NCBI GenBank assembly: GCA_003023535.1 | Contig: PXSC01000116.1 | Location: forward strand, 1 to 8,372 | Direction of reading: 5' to 3' | DNA length: 8,372 bases | DNA from: Halobacteriales archaeon QS_9_70_65 | GTDB taxonomy: Archaea; Halobacteriota; Halobacteria; Halobacteriales; Haloarculaceae | Shown here: positions 1 to 5,662 of the stretch, in pieces | How the letters are laid out: each line of letters begins with the position of its first letter | Numbering within the stretch: the stretch's first letter is position 1 | Notes under the pieces: model-generated | Database searches by the model: none | The model's input: the letters and a program-made list of their open reading frames with translations, nothing else | What the model was told of the DNA's origin: nothing | Position numbers and translations under genes: made by a program

Positions 1-672
1 CAGCTCCCGGATGATGTAGCGGTACGTCCGGGTGAGTTCCATCTTCTCGACGCGGGAGACGCGCTCGACCTCGTCGAGGCTCCGCGGAACGCCCGCCTGA
101 CGGGCGGCGGCGTACAGCGACGCGGTGGCGACGCCCTCGATCGACCGCCCCGGAAGCAAGTCCTCGTCGAGCGCCCGCCGGTAGATGACCGAGGCGGTTT
201 CCCGGACGTTCTCGGGGAGGCCGAGCGCGGAGGCCATCCGGTCGATCTCACCGAGGGCCTGCTTGAGGTTGCGTTCCTTGGAGTCGCGGGTGCGGAACCG
301 CTCGTTCCAGGTTCGGAGCCGTTGCATCTTCTGGCGCTGGCGGCTGGACAGGGAGTTGCCGTAGGCGTCTTTGTCCTGCCAGCCGATGTTCGTCGAAAGC
401 CCCTTGTCGTGCATCATCTTGGTGGTCGGGGCGCCGACACGGGATTTTTCGTCCTTTTCGGCGGAGTCGAAGGCCCGCCACTCGGGGCCGCGGTCGATTT
501 CGTCCTCTTCGACGACGAGGCCGCACTCGCTGCAGACCGTCTCGCCGCGCTCGGTGTCCGTCTCGAGGCGAGCGCCGCACTCCGGACACGTCGTCGCGTC
601 CTCCCGTTCCTCGGCGTCGGTCGATTCGGTGCGATTCTCGTCCGTGAAGGCTCTGATTCGTGTGTCGCTCAT
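1..672 (-). CDS. tfb: Transcription initiation factor IIB (TFB), partial: C-terminal end lies outside the window
   Basis: Archaeal TFB bridges TBP on the TATA box and RNA polymerase, and is needed to start transcription. The 224 residues visible start at an ATG read from 672. The N-terminal zinc ribbon has two Cys pairs (C29/C32 as CPEC and C47/C50 as CSEC). The B-reader/linker region follows ([12 protein letters not shown] about 58-69, then KSRVGAPTT about 76-84 and GLSTNIGW 91-98). The first cyclin repeat covers about 120-205, with [18 protein letters not shown] at 175-192. The reading frame is still open at base 1, where the second cyclin repeat is just beginning. Family members are about 315-320 residues, so roughly 95 are missing to the left. 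Haloarchaea usually carry several TFB paralogues, and which one this is cannot be told here. A GGGAG lies some 10 bases before the ATG, and two candidate promoters lie upstream. The family call is near certain. Confidence 0.97.
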   Translation of the reverse strand, partial: MSDTRIRAFTDENRTESTDAEEREDATTCPECGARLETDTERGETVCSECGLVVEEDEIDRGPEWRAFDSAEKDEKSRVGAPTTKMMHDKGLSTNIGWQDKDAYGNSLSSRQRQKMQRLRTWNERFRTRDSKERNLKQALGEIDRMASALGLPENVRETASVIYRRALDEDLLPGRSIEGVATASLYAAARQAGVPRSLDEVERVSRVEKMELTRTYRYIIREL

Positions 673-752
673 GATGGGTTACTCCCGGCTCCGGAGGCTT
701 GAAAACTCAAGGAATCCGGGCCGTCTCGCTGAATGTACGTTAGTCCGAAAGC

Positions 753-761
753 TACTTAAAT
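753..761 (-). promoter_or_regulatory. TATA box, proximal candidate promoter of tfb
   Basis: Read on the minus strand this is ATTTAAGTA, a good archaeal TATA element in a GC-rich background. Transcription would start near 728, giving a leader of about 55 bases before the tfb ATG at 672. The purine-rich AGAAG just upstream could serve as a weak BRE. This is assigned from position and composition only. Confidence 0.45.
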
Positions 762-793
762 CTTCTGGCCTTTCGCGCGCGAGGAGCACGACG

Positions 794-1054
794 TCACGAA
801 CGTCTTTCGTGTATAACAGTTTCGAAGCCGAGGTTACCCCCCGCCGTGGCCGTGGGTTCAGCCGGGACACGCACCGCGAGCACCGCGCTGACGACCGCGA
901 CCAGCGCGATGACCGTGCCGAAGCCGGCGTCGGCACCGTCGCTCGTTCGGTCGGATATCGACGTCGATGTCACGTGGCTCGGCCCCCGCGACGCCCGCTC
1001 CGGCGGCCTTACGACGGCGGCCACGAGCAGTGTTACGACGACAGTGTTGTTCAT
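794..1054 (-). CDS. Doubtful small secreted protein with a PGF-CTERM-like tail, possibly frameshifted
   Basis: The ORF opens with MNNTVVVTLLVAAVV, which looks like the hydrophobic core of a signal peptide. Near residue 46 it carries DAGFGTVIALVAVVSAVLAVR, which resembles the PGF-CTERM sorting tail of haloarchaeal surface proteins (PGF-type motif, one membrane helix, then a basic residue), though with AGF instead of PGF. The middle, in this frame, is a poor continuation of a signal peptide. In a neighbouring minus-strand frame the same bases read AAGAGVAGAEPRDIDVDI, a convincing signal-peptide end and mature start. The parent gene may therefore carry two compensating frameshifts. A 24-residue tail after the helix is atypical for PGF-CTERM and overlaps a promoter-like element. 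There is no clear ribosome binding site. It may be decayed or not a gene. Confidence 0.3.
   Translation of the reverse strand: MNNTVVVTLLVAAVVRPPERASRGPSHVTSTSISDRTSDGADAGFGTVIALVAVVSAVLAVRVPAEPTATAGGNLGFETVIHERRS
811..826 (-). promoter_or_regulatory. BRE plus TATA-like element, distal candidate promoter of tfb
   Basis: On the minus strand this reads CTTCGAAACTGTTATAC: a CGAAA-type BRE directly followed by a TTATAC TATA-like hexamer. The predicted start is near 787, about 115 bases before the tfb ATG. It overlaps the last codons of the doubtful ORF 794-1054, which argues that at least the end of that ORF is not constrained as protein. Confidence 0.35.
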
Positions 1055-1234
1055 GCGTGTACGGGAGCGACGGGACCCCGTTGAGCAGGGTTCGTCGGAC
1101 TCTCGATTCGAGTTCATCTCGAGATGCGAAAATCGGCGTGGAGAACCCTCCCGAGCGCCCGCCCCGTCTCTCGGCAGGGATTTCCGCTACCCGATCGAAA
1201 CGTCGTCGGCTTCGGCGAGCGACGCGAGAACGAA
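1055..1234. other. Intergenic stretch without recognisable gene
   Basis: These 180 bases separate the small membrane-protein gene from the doubtful ORF 794-1054. They contain short TCGA-rich repeats around 1100-1126 (CTCGATTCGAG followed by CTCGAG), but no convincing TATA box, terminator or RNA gene. I assign no function. Confidence 0.5.
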
Positions 1235-1540
1235 TCAGTCCCAGGTGACCCAGGTGAGAAAGGCGAGTCCGCCGAACTCCATGAGTCGGAGGCCCGCCAG
1301 GGTCATCTGGGCCGGGCGGGGAACCACATCGCCGTTGGTAATCCACTCGTTGAGCGTGGGGTCCAGAATGAACAGGTACGCCGCGGCGGCGTTCTCCGCC
1401 AGCAGGAAGACGCAGAACAACGCCAGCCCGAGCGTGTGCTTCGAGCGGAGCCGCCACCAGTTCGACCCCCAGACGTACAGCAGCCCGGCCAGCAGCAGGA
1501 TGTTCAGGACGGCGAAGACCTGGACGATACGCACGTACAC
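1235..1540 (-). CDS. Small three-helix membrane protein, uncharacterised
   Basis: This 101-residue protein has three predicted membrane helices at about 5-25, 37-58 and 78-98. The basic loop RLRSKH (30-35) between the first two suggests that loop is cytoplasmic. The start is GTG at 1540, supported by AGGAAGGTG about 7 bases upstream and by an in-frame TAA a short way further up; no ATG is available. It lies 56 bases downstream of a winged-helix regulator on the same strand. I recall the same regulator/membrane-protein arrangement from other haloarchaea, so a two-gene unit is likely, but no function is known to me. No catalytic motif is visible; a small sensor, anchor or partner of the regulator is speculation. 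Codon use matches the neighbours. Confidence 0.85.
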   Translation of the reverse strand: MYVRIVQVFAVLNILLLAGLLYVWGSNWWRLRSKHTLGLALFCVFLLAENAAAAYLFILDPTLNEWITNGDVVPRPAQMTLAGLRLMEFGGLAFLTWVTWD

Positions 1541-1596
1541 TGTATGACACCTTCCTCGTTCATCCTCTTATGTACTTTCCCAAATTCCTCTTGGTT

Positions 1597-1872
1597 CTAC
1601 TCTACTTCCTCGAGTATCTCCTCGACGGTCTCCCAGTGAACTCGGGCGGCCTCGCTCGGGAGATACACCTTTCCGTAGTCGTCGCCGCTATCGGTTATGA
1701 CGTTGTTGTCCGCGAGCACGTCGAGATGGTGGCGGATCGTCTTGTAGTCGAGGTCGAGCGCCTCGGCCAGTTGGTTCGCGTTCCGAGGGCGTTCGTCGAC
1801 GGCGCGCAGGATGCGGGCGCGGTTCGCCCCGCCGCGCGTCCCCGAGAGCACGTACCAGAGGGCCGCCTCCAT
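1597..1872 (-). CDS. Winged helix-turn-helix transcriptional regulator (ArsR-like, small)
   Basis: This 91-residue protein is essentially one winged-helix domain. Helix 1 is around residues 13-26 (GTRGGANRARILRAV region), the NANQLAEALDLDYKTIRHHL segment (31-50) forms the helix-turn-helix, and KVYLPSE (68-74) is the wing. An acidic tail ends in EEILEEVE. It probably binds DNA as a dimer, but no metal-binding cysteines are present, so it is unlikely to be a classic metal-sensing ArsR. The ATG at 1872 lies about 27 bases after a TATA-like TTTTAC, so the mRNA is probably leaderless. It is followed by the three-helix membrane protein gene 56 bases downstream and likely co-transcribed with it. Targets and signal are unknown. 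Confidence 0.9.
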   Translation of the reverse strand: MEAALWYVLSGTRGGANRARILRAVDERPRNANQLAEALDLDYKTIRHHLDVLADNNVITDSGDDYGKVYLPSEAARVHWETVEEILEEVE

Positions 1873-1896
1873 CGTACGGCCCGACTCCCCCGACGG

Positions 1897-1906
1897 ACGT
1901 AAAAGA
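1897..1906 (-). promoter_or_regulatory. TATA-like element of the winged-helix regulator gene
   Basis: On the minus strand CTCTTTTACG sits about 27 bases before the ATG at 1872, the spacing expected for a leaderless haloarchaeal transcript. The 50-base gap to the DUF357 gene upstream is just long enough for an independent promoter. Confidence 0.4.
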
Positions 1907-1922
1907 GTGGGTTCCGGCGGCG

Positions 1923-2207
1923 TCAGACGGTGAACAGATCGCCGTCCGTCGGCACCTCGAACGCCCCGAGCCGGGCGCCGGCGTCCATCCACCCGTGGCC
2001 GTAGGAGAACGACGCCAGGGCGTTGACGGGGTCGTCCTGTGCCCGGAAGTGGCGGCCGTCCTCGAGGTACGAGCGGGCCATCTCCTCGTAGTCGACGGCC
2101 GTCTCGTACAGCGGTGTCCCTTCCGGCGGTGCGATCTCGGCGGCCTCGATGGCCTCCGCGAGCAGCGACTCGTAGCGGTCGGTCTTCGCCGCGAGGTCGG
2201 CCGGCAT
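1923..2207 (-). CDS. DUF357 family protein
   Basis: This 94-residue acidic, soluble, mostly helical protein matches the archaeal DUF357 family in length and pattern. An N-terminal helix (KTDRYESLLAEAIEAAE, 8-24) is followed by PPEGTPLYETAVDYEEMARSYLEDG (27-51) and the most conserved segment, DDPVNALASFSYGHGWMDAGAR (58-79). The family has no established function as far as I know, and no catalytic residues are evident. The ATG at 2207 is preferred over an in-frame TTG at 2234, because a TATA-like TTTTGA lies about 28 bases before it and the helical domain begins directly after it. The gene lies 45 bases after the large membrane-protein gene and 50 before the winged-helix regulator, all on the same strand. 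Confidence 0.88.
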   Translation of the reverse strand: MPADLAAKTDRYESLLAEAIEAAEIAPPEGTPLYETAVDYEEMARSYLEDGRHFRAQDDPVNALASFSYGHGWMDAGARLGAFEVPTDGDLFTV

Positions 2208-2230
2208 GCCCCCGGGTCGGGCTTTCGGCC

Positions 2231-2239
2231 TCAAAACCG
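2231..2239 (-). promoter_or_regulatory. TATA-like element of the DUF357 gene
   Basis: GGTTTTGAG on the minus strand lies about 28 bases before the ATG at 2207, consistent with a leaderless transcript starting at the initiation codon. It is weak as a TATA box and rests on spacing. Confidence 0.33.
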
Positions 2240-2252
2240 TACCGGGGTCGGC

Positions 2253-4103
2253 TCAGAACTCCCGGACCACGCCGTAGCTCAGCCCCATGACGAGCCCGTA
2301 GACGACGAACGCCAGCAGGAAGTACGGCTGGAGGGTAGGAACGAGCATGCCATACGTCGAGACGGTGTTGACCGCGAGGGGGATCCCGATGGCGCCGACG
2401 GCCGCGGCGACGGCGACGCCGTAGACGAAGCCGGCCATCGTCGCCGTCGTCGTCACCGGGGCCGCCTCGAGTGAGCCGCCGACCGCCCTCTCGACGTCGA
2501 CCTCGTGGTCGGCGAACTCGTCGACAGAGCGGCTGTAGTCGTCCAGCCGCGGGCCGACGGTCACGGCGAACACCGTTCCGAGCAGCACCGAGAGCCCGAG
2601 CCAGACGGCCCATCCCGTGCCGACGCTGCCGGGGCTGCCGACGAGCGCCCCCATGAACAGCATCGTCACCTCGCCGACCGCGTGGAAGGCGACCAGCCCG
2701 CCGGCGGCCCCGCCGAACAGCGACCCGAAGACGACGGCTCGCTGGCCCGTCGTGCCGACGGTCGGCGACGTCGGCAGCCGCTCGCGGGCGAGTCGGCCCC
2801 GCCGGAAGAGGGCGTAGACGCCGCCGAAGACGAGCCCGAAGACGACGTACGCCAGAACCGTCGGCTGGGTGCTCGGCACGTCGATGGGGTAGCCCCGCGC
2901 CCGGATCAGCCCCGGCACGACGAACACGCCGAGGGCACCGGCGAGAACGGCCCCGTAGATCGCCCCGACGACGGCGCCGCGGCCGACGCCGATGCGGGCC
3001 TCGACGGCCCGGGCGCCGAACGGCACGAACGCCACGCCGAGCAGCAGCGCGAGCACGAGCCAGACGCCGACCCCGAGCCGCCAGGACGGCCGCACACCGA
3101 GGTAGCTGAGCCCCAGGAAGTAATGCGGCTGCGGCTTCGCGAGGAAGATGTACGCCGCCGCGGCGCCGCCGCCGACGAGCGTCCCGCCGACCACTGGTAC
3201 CGCACGACCGCGGATGAACGTCGGCAGCGCCTCGCCGTCGCCCTCGGCGGCGGCGTACCCGACCCCGAGGGCGGCGCCGAACAGCAGGTAGCCACCGAGG
3301 ACGCCGCCCGTCGGCGGCGCCGGGGCGTACGCCGTCGCCGCGCCGAGCAGTCGGGAGATGACGACTGCGCCGCCGACCACCGCGAGCACGCCCCCGTAGA
3401 TGACGCCGAGCTTGAGCCCGCTTCCGGCGTCGTCCCGCTCGACCCGTCGGGCGGGCAGCGAGGCGAACCCGGAGCCGAGCGGCACGGCGACGGCGACGAA
3501 GACGGCGGCGCCGACCGGCACCGACCCGCCGGCGTCGACCAGCAGCGCGAAGTACACCAGGTGGTGCGGCGCCGCCGCGGCCAGGACGCCGGCGGCGACG
3601 ACGCCGGCGACCAGCGAAGCCAGCACGGTCGAGCGGGTTCGGCCGATCATGAATGCCGGTCGGAGCGGCCGGCGGTCGACCCGCTTGCCGAACACCGATC
3701 CCAGGACGAGGCCGTACAGGGCGAAGCCGGCGAGGGCGCCGACGCCGACCTGCGTGTACGGGAACTCCCACCGGGTGCTCGCGGTGACCGCGACCGGCAC
3801 CGCCAGCAGCCCCACGAACACCGCCAGGACGATGCCGTACGCCAGGCCGTAGCCGGTCGTGCTGCGGCCCGCCCTGGCGCGGGATCGGGCGACGGCCGCG
3901 AAGACGACGCCGAGGACGACCGTCATGCCGACCCAGGCCACCAGGCCGTAGATCGGGGCGCCGTTGGCGACGGCCGCCCCGAGATACCGGAGGTAGAGCC
4001 GCTGGAGTCCGTAGACGACCCCGCCGGAGACGACCCCGGCGACGAGCGAGGCCAGAAGCGTCGCCCGACCCACGGGGCCGGCGTCGGTCTCGGTGCCGCT
4101 CAT
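2253..4103 (-). CDS. Large membrane protein of four tandem four-helix repeats (about 16 TM), uncharacterised
   Basis: This 616-residue protein is almost wholly hydrophobic and Gly/Ala-rich. It divides into four units of about 145-180 residues, each with four predicted membrane helices. First helices are near 13-33, 158-176, 300-320 and 455-473; second near 54-72, 196-214, 344-362 and 498-516; third near 84-106, 228-250, 376-398 and 553-577; fourth near 118-138, 264-284, 414-434 and 591-612. The third helices share YGIVLA, YGGVLA, YGAVLA and YGVAVA; the fourth share YGLVLG, FGAALG, FGLVFG and YGLVMG. Unit four has an acidic insertion (520-545). I recognise no named family, ATPase motif or cofactor site. 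A transporter, channel or scaffold is possible but unsupported. The ATG at 4103 is the first plausible start; a TATA box lies about 120 bases upstream, so the leader would be long. Confidence 0.85.
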   Translation of the reverse strand: MSGTETDAGPVGRATLLASLVAGVVSGGVVYGLQRLYLRYLGAAVANGAPIYGLVAWVGMTVVLGVVFAAVARSRARAGRSTTGYGLAYGIVLAVFVGLLAVPVAVTASTRWEFPYTQVGVGALAGFALYGLVLGSVFGKRVDRRPLRPAFMIGRTRSTVLASLVAGVVAAGVLAAAAPHHLVYFALLVDAGGSVPVGAAVFVAVAVPLGSGFASLPARRVERDDAGSGLKLGVIYGGVLAVVGGAVVISRLLGAATAYAPAPPTGGVLGGYLLFGAALGVGYAAAEGDGEALPTFIRGRAVPVVGGTLVGGGAAAAYIFLAKPQPHYFLGLSYLGVRPSWRLGVGVWLVLALLLGVAFVPFGARAVEARIGVGRGAVVGAIYGAVLAGALGVFVVPGLIRARGYPIDVPSTQPTVLAYVVFGLVFGGVYALFRRGRLARERLPTSPTVGTTGQRAVVFGSLFGGAAGGLVAFHAVGEVTMLFMGALVGSPGSVGTGWAVWLGLSVLLGTVFAVTVGPRLDDYSRSVDEFADHEVDVERAVGGSLEAAPVTTTATMAGFVYGVAVAAAVGAIGIPLAVNTVSTYGMLVPTLQPYFLLAFVVYGLVMGLSYGVVREF

Positions 4104-4215
4104 CGGCCGGTACCCCCCGTCGGGCCGGCGCCGGCCGCCGTTCTCGTCTCCGTCGTCGCCGACCGGGGCGTGTCTGCTCCGTGTGTCACTGCTCTCTGCG
4201 TTGCCTTCCCGGTGC

Positions 4216-4228
4216 TATCTAATAAAGC
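4216..4228 (-). promoter_or_regulatory. TATA box, likely promoter of the large membrane-protein gene
   Basis: The minus strand reads GCTTTATTAGATA, a strong AT element in a GC-rich divergent region. The predicted start is near 4197, leaving a leader of about 95 bases before the ATG at 4103, which is unusually long for a haloarchaeon. Confidence 0.45.
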
Positions 4229-4251
4229 GTTGCGGGGGCGGTAGCCGGGGC

Positions 4252-4257
4252 TTTATG
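4252..4257 (+). promoter_or_regulatory. Alternative TATA-like element facing the SCP2-like gene
   Basis: CTTTATG on the plus strand would place a transcript start near 4281, about 35 bases before the ATG at 4317. It competes with the TTTAAC element at 4273-4278 as the true box. Confidence 0.3.
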
Positions 4258-4268
4258 TCCGCGGACGA

Positions 4269-4285
4269 ACCGTTTAACAAACGGT
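4269..4285 (+). promoter_or_regulatory. Perfect 7-bp inverted repeat overlapping a TATA-like core (candidate operator)
   Basis: The sequence is ACCGTTT-AAC-AAACGGT: perfect 7-bp arms around a 3-base centre. The core TTTAAC can itself act as a TATA box, predicting a start near 4301, 16 bases before the ATG at 4317. A dimeric regulator bound here would block TBP/TFB. The binding protein is unknown. Confidence 0.4.
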
Positions 4286-4316
4286 CGGCCGTTGTGACGA
4301 CGGGTGACACCGTCCG

Positions 4317-4677
4317 ATGACAACACCGTTCCCGTCCGAGAGGTGGATCCAGGAGTGGCGTGAACAGCTGAACGACGACGAGGAGTACGCCGAGGCCGGC
4401 GAGGGCTGGGGGGTCGGCTTCGACGGCGACTTCATCTTCCACGTCGAGGCCGACGACGATCTCCCCGAGGACCGCTACTTCCGACGCCGGCTTCGTCTAC
4501 CGCGGCGCCTACGACGACTGGCGCGCGCTCAACAGCGGCGACATCGGCCCCATCGACGGGATGATGTCCGGTGTCTTCGACATCGAAGGAGACATGCAGA
4601 AGGTGCTGCAGTACAGCGAGGCCGCCGTCGCGATGACCGAGACCGGCCGCCGCATCGACACCGACTACGTCCACTGA
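4317..4677 (+). pseudogene. SCP2-like (sterol-carrier-type) protein gene, disrupted by a frameshifting internal deletion
   Basis: Codons 1-55 from the ATG at 4317 read an intact N-terminus (MTTPFPSERW ... EGWGVGFDGDFIFHVEADDD ... DRYF), ending at 4481. From 4483 the homologous reading continues one frame over as DAGFVYRGAYDDWRALNSG, then DIGPIDGMMSGVFDIEGDM and QKVLQYSEAAVAM, stopping at TGA 4675-4677. Together these match the haloarchaeal SCP2-like family, where IDGMMSG and GDMQKVLQ are typical of the lipid-binding fold. In relatives as I recall them, about 20 residues of the central sheet lie between the two halves. They are absent here, and the loss is not a multiple of three. As written, ribosomes would read nonsense from 4482 to a TGA at 4818. 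The product is probably non-functional unless the sequence is misassembled. Confidence 0.75.
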
Positions 4678-4732
4678 CGCGGCCGCCGGGCGTTTCTCGC
4701 GGCGTGGGTCCGTCGCGTTTCGTCAGGCGAGA

Positions 4733-4750
4733 GCCGGCCGGTCGGCCGGC
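4733..4750. repeat. Perfect inverted repeat, 8-bp arms
   Basis: GCCGGCCG-GT-CGGCCGGC is a perfect 8-bp inverted repeat with a 2-base centre, all G/C. With so tight a centre it may be a cruciform or protein-binding palindrome rather than an RNA hairpin. It lies 56 bases after the stop of the SCP2-like gene. No T-run follows, so it is not a clear terminator. Confidence 0.5.
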
Positions 4751-4788
4751 GTCGGGCGGGACCTCGAAGAGAGCCGACCGCTCGCGCT

Positions 4789-4810
4789 GCGAGGCCAAGC
4801 GAGGCCTCGC
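4789..4810. repeat. Stem-loop with perfect 8-bp arms
   Basis: GCGAGGCC (4789-4796) pairs with GGCCTCGC (4803-4810) around a loop AAGCGA. The left arm and loop recur imperfectly at 4860-4874 (14 of 15 bases), 71 bases away. Confidence 0.5.
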
Positions 4811-4957
4811 GAAGAAGTGAGCGGGAGGAGCGACTCGGGAGCGACGACACGCGAGCGCGGCGAGGCCGAGCGAGCGGGAGGGGGGCGTTCGAACGCACCG
4901 TCATCACCGCCGAACGACGCTACTCCCTTCTCACTGAACACGATCCATGAGTCGGGC

Positions 4958-4971
4958 CCAAACGGTATATC
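4958..4971 (+). promoter_or_regulatory. BRE/TATA promoter of the response regulator gene
   Basis: CCAAACGGTATATC places a purine-rich BRE-like stretch before TATAT. Transcription would start near 4994, a few bases before the ATG at 5000, so the mRNA has almost no leader. Confidence 0.5.
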
Positions 4972-4999
4972 CCGGTAGCCGGTAGCGCCCGGTGTTCGA

Positions 5000-5662
5000 A
5001 TGTCGACGAAACGAACGACGGTGCTGATCGTCGAGGACGAACGCGACCTCGCGGACCTCTACGCGGAGTGGCTGAAGTCGGCCGGGTACCGGACCCGCAC
5101 GGCCCACAGAGGGACGACGGCGCTGGAGGCGGCCGACGAGGCCGTCGACGTGGCGCTGCTCGACCGGCGGCTCCCGGAGATGCAGGGCGAGGAGGTGCTG
5201 GACCGCATCCGCGAGCGCGGGCTCGGCTGTGCGGTGGCGATGGTGACCGCCGTCGAACCGGAGGCCGACATCGTCGAGATGGGCTTCGACGAGTACGCCG
5301 TCAAGCCGGTCGGGGAGTCGGAACTGACGGCGCTCGTCGACGAGCTGGCGACGGATCACCCGCCGGCGGTCGACGCGCCGGTGCTGGATGCCCTCGGGGA
5401 CGCCAAGGCCAGACGCTGTCTCCACGAGCTGCAGTCCGACCCGATGAGCGCCAAGGAGCTGGCGGGGGCGACGGGCTACTCGCGAACGACGGTTTACCGT
5501 CGGCTCAACACGCTCCGACAGGCGGGGCTGGTCGCGAGCCGGACCACCATCGACCCCGACGGCGACCACTACGAGACGTACACCGCGGAGGCCGAGCGGA
5601 TACTCGTCGAGTTCGTCGACGGGGGAATCGAGGTCGACCCCGCCGAGGAGCCGGTTCCGTAG
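5000..5662 (+). CDS. Response regulator: receiver domain plus winged helix-turn-helix output domain
   Basis: The 220-residue protein starts with a CheY-like receiver (about 6-118). It has the acidic pocket E12-D13 (VLIVEDE), phospho-acceptor D55 (VALLDRRLPEM), switch Thr T83 (AMVTAVEP) and conserved K102 (AVKPV). All residues needed for phosphorylation are present. After a short linker (119-128), residues about 128-208 form a winged-helix domain (DAKARRCLHELQSDPMSAKEL, then ATGYSRTTVYRRLNTLRQAG), so it most likely binds DNA when phosphorylated. This differs from the common haloarchaeal receiver-HalX layout. No histidine kinase lies in the window, so it is an orphan whose partner is elsewhere. 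The ATG at 5000 follows a TATA box by about 30 bases. Its TAG stop directly abuts the convergent pdxS stop. Confidence 0.93.
   Translation: MSTKRTTVLIVEDERDLADLYAEWLKSAGYRTRTAHRGTTALEAADEAVDVALLDRRLPEMQGEEVLDRIRERGLGCAVAMVTAVEPEADIVEMGFDEYAVKPVGESELTALVDELATDHPPAVDAPVLDALGDAKARRCLHELQSDPMSAKELAGATGYSRTTVYRRLNTLRQAGLVASRTTIDPDGDHYETYTAEAERILVEFVDGGIEVDPAEEPVP

Larger units (their letters stand above)
4678..4957. other. Intergenic region rich in GCGAG motifs and hairpins
   Basis: These bases between the broken SCP2-like gene and the response regulator show no credible gene. They hold two perfect inverted repeats (4733-4750 and 4789-4810) and a purine-rich tract (about 4781-4885) with repeated GCGAG/GAGCG. 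This composition is common in haloarchaeal intergenic DNA. Confidence 0.5.

Noticed and set aside
2208..2234. In-frame TTG start for the DUF357 gene
   Set aside because: The ATG at 2207 fits both the domain start and the TATA spacing; the TTG overlaps the TATA-like element.
1597..3771. A 724-codon minus-strand reading frame spanning several genes
   Set aside because: Only its last 91 codons (the winged-helix regulator) are real. The rest is an Arg-rich shadow of the DUF357 and membrane-protein genes, produced by high GC.
2505..4244. A 579-codon plus-strand frame opposite the large membrane protein
   Set aside because: Its Asp/Arg/Gly/His-rich composition without folds or motifs is typical of an antisense shadow, while the minus strand encodes a clear repeat membrane protein.
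4482..4820. Continuation of the SCP2-like ORF to a 167-residue protein
   Set aside because: After residue 55 it is an Arg-rich out-of-frame translation; the true homologous reading is in the next frame and stops at 4677.
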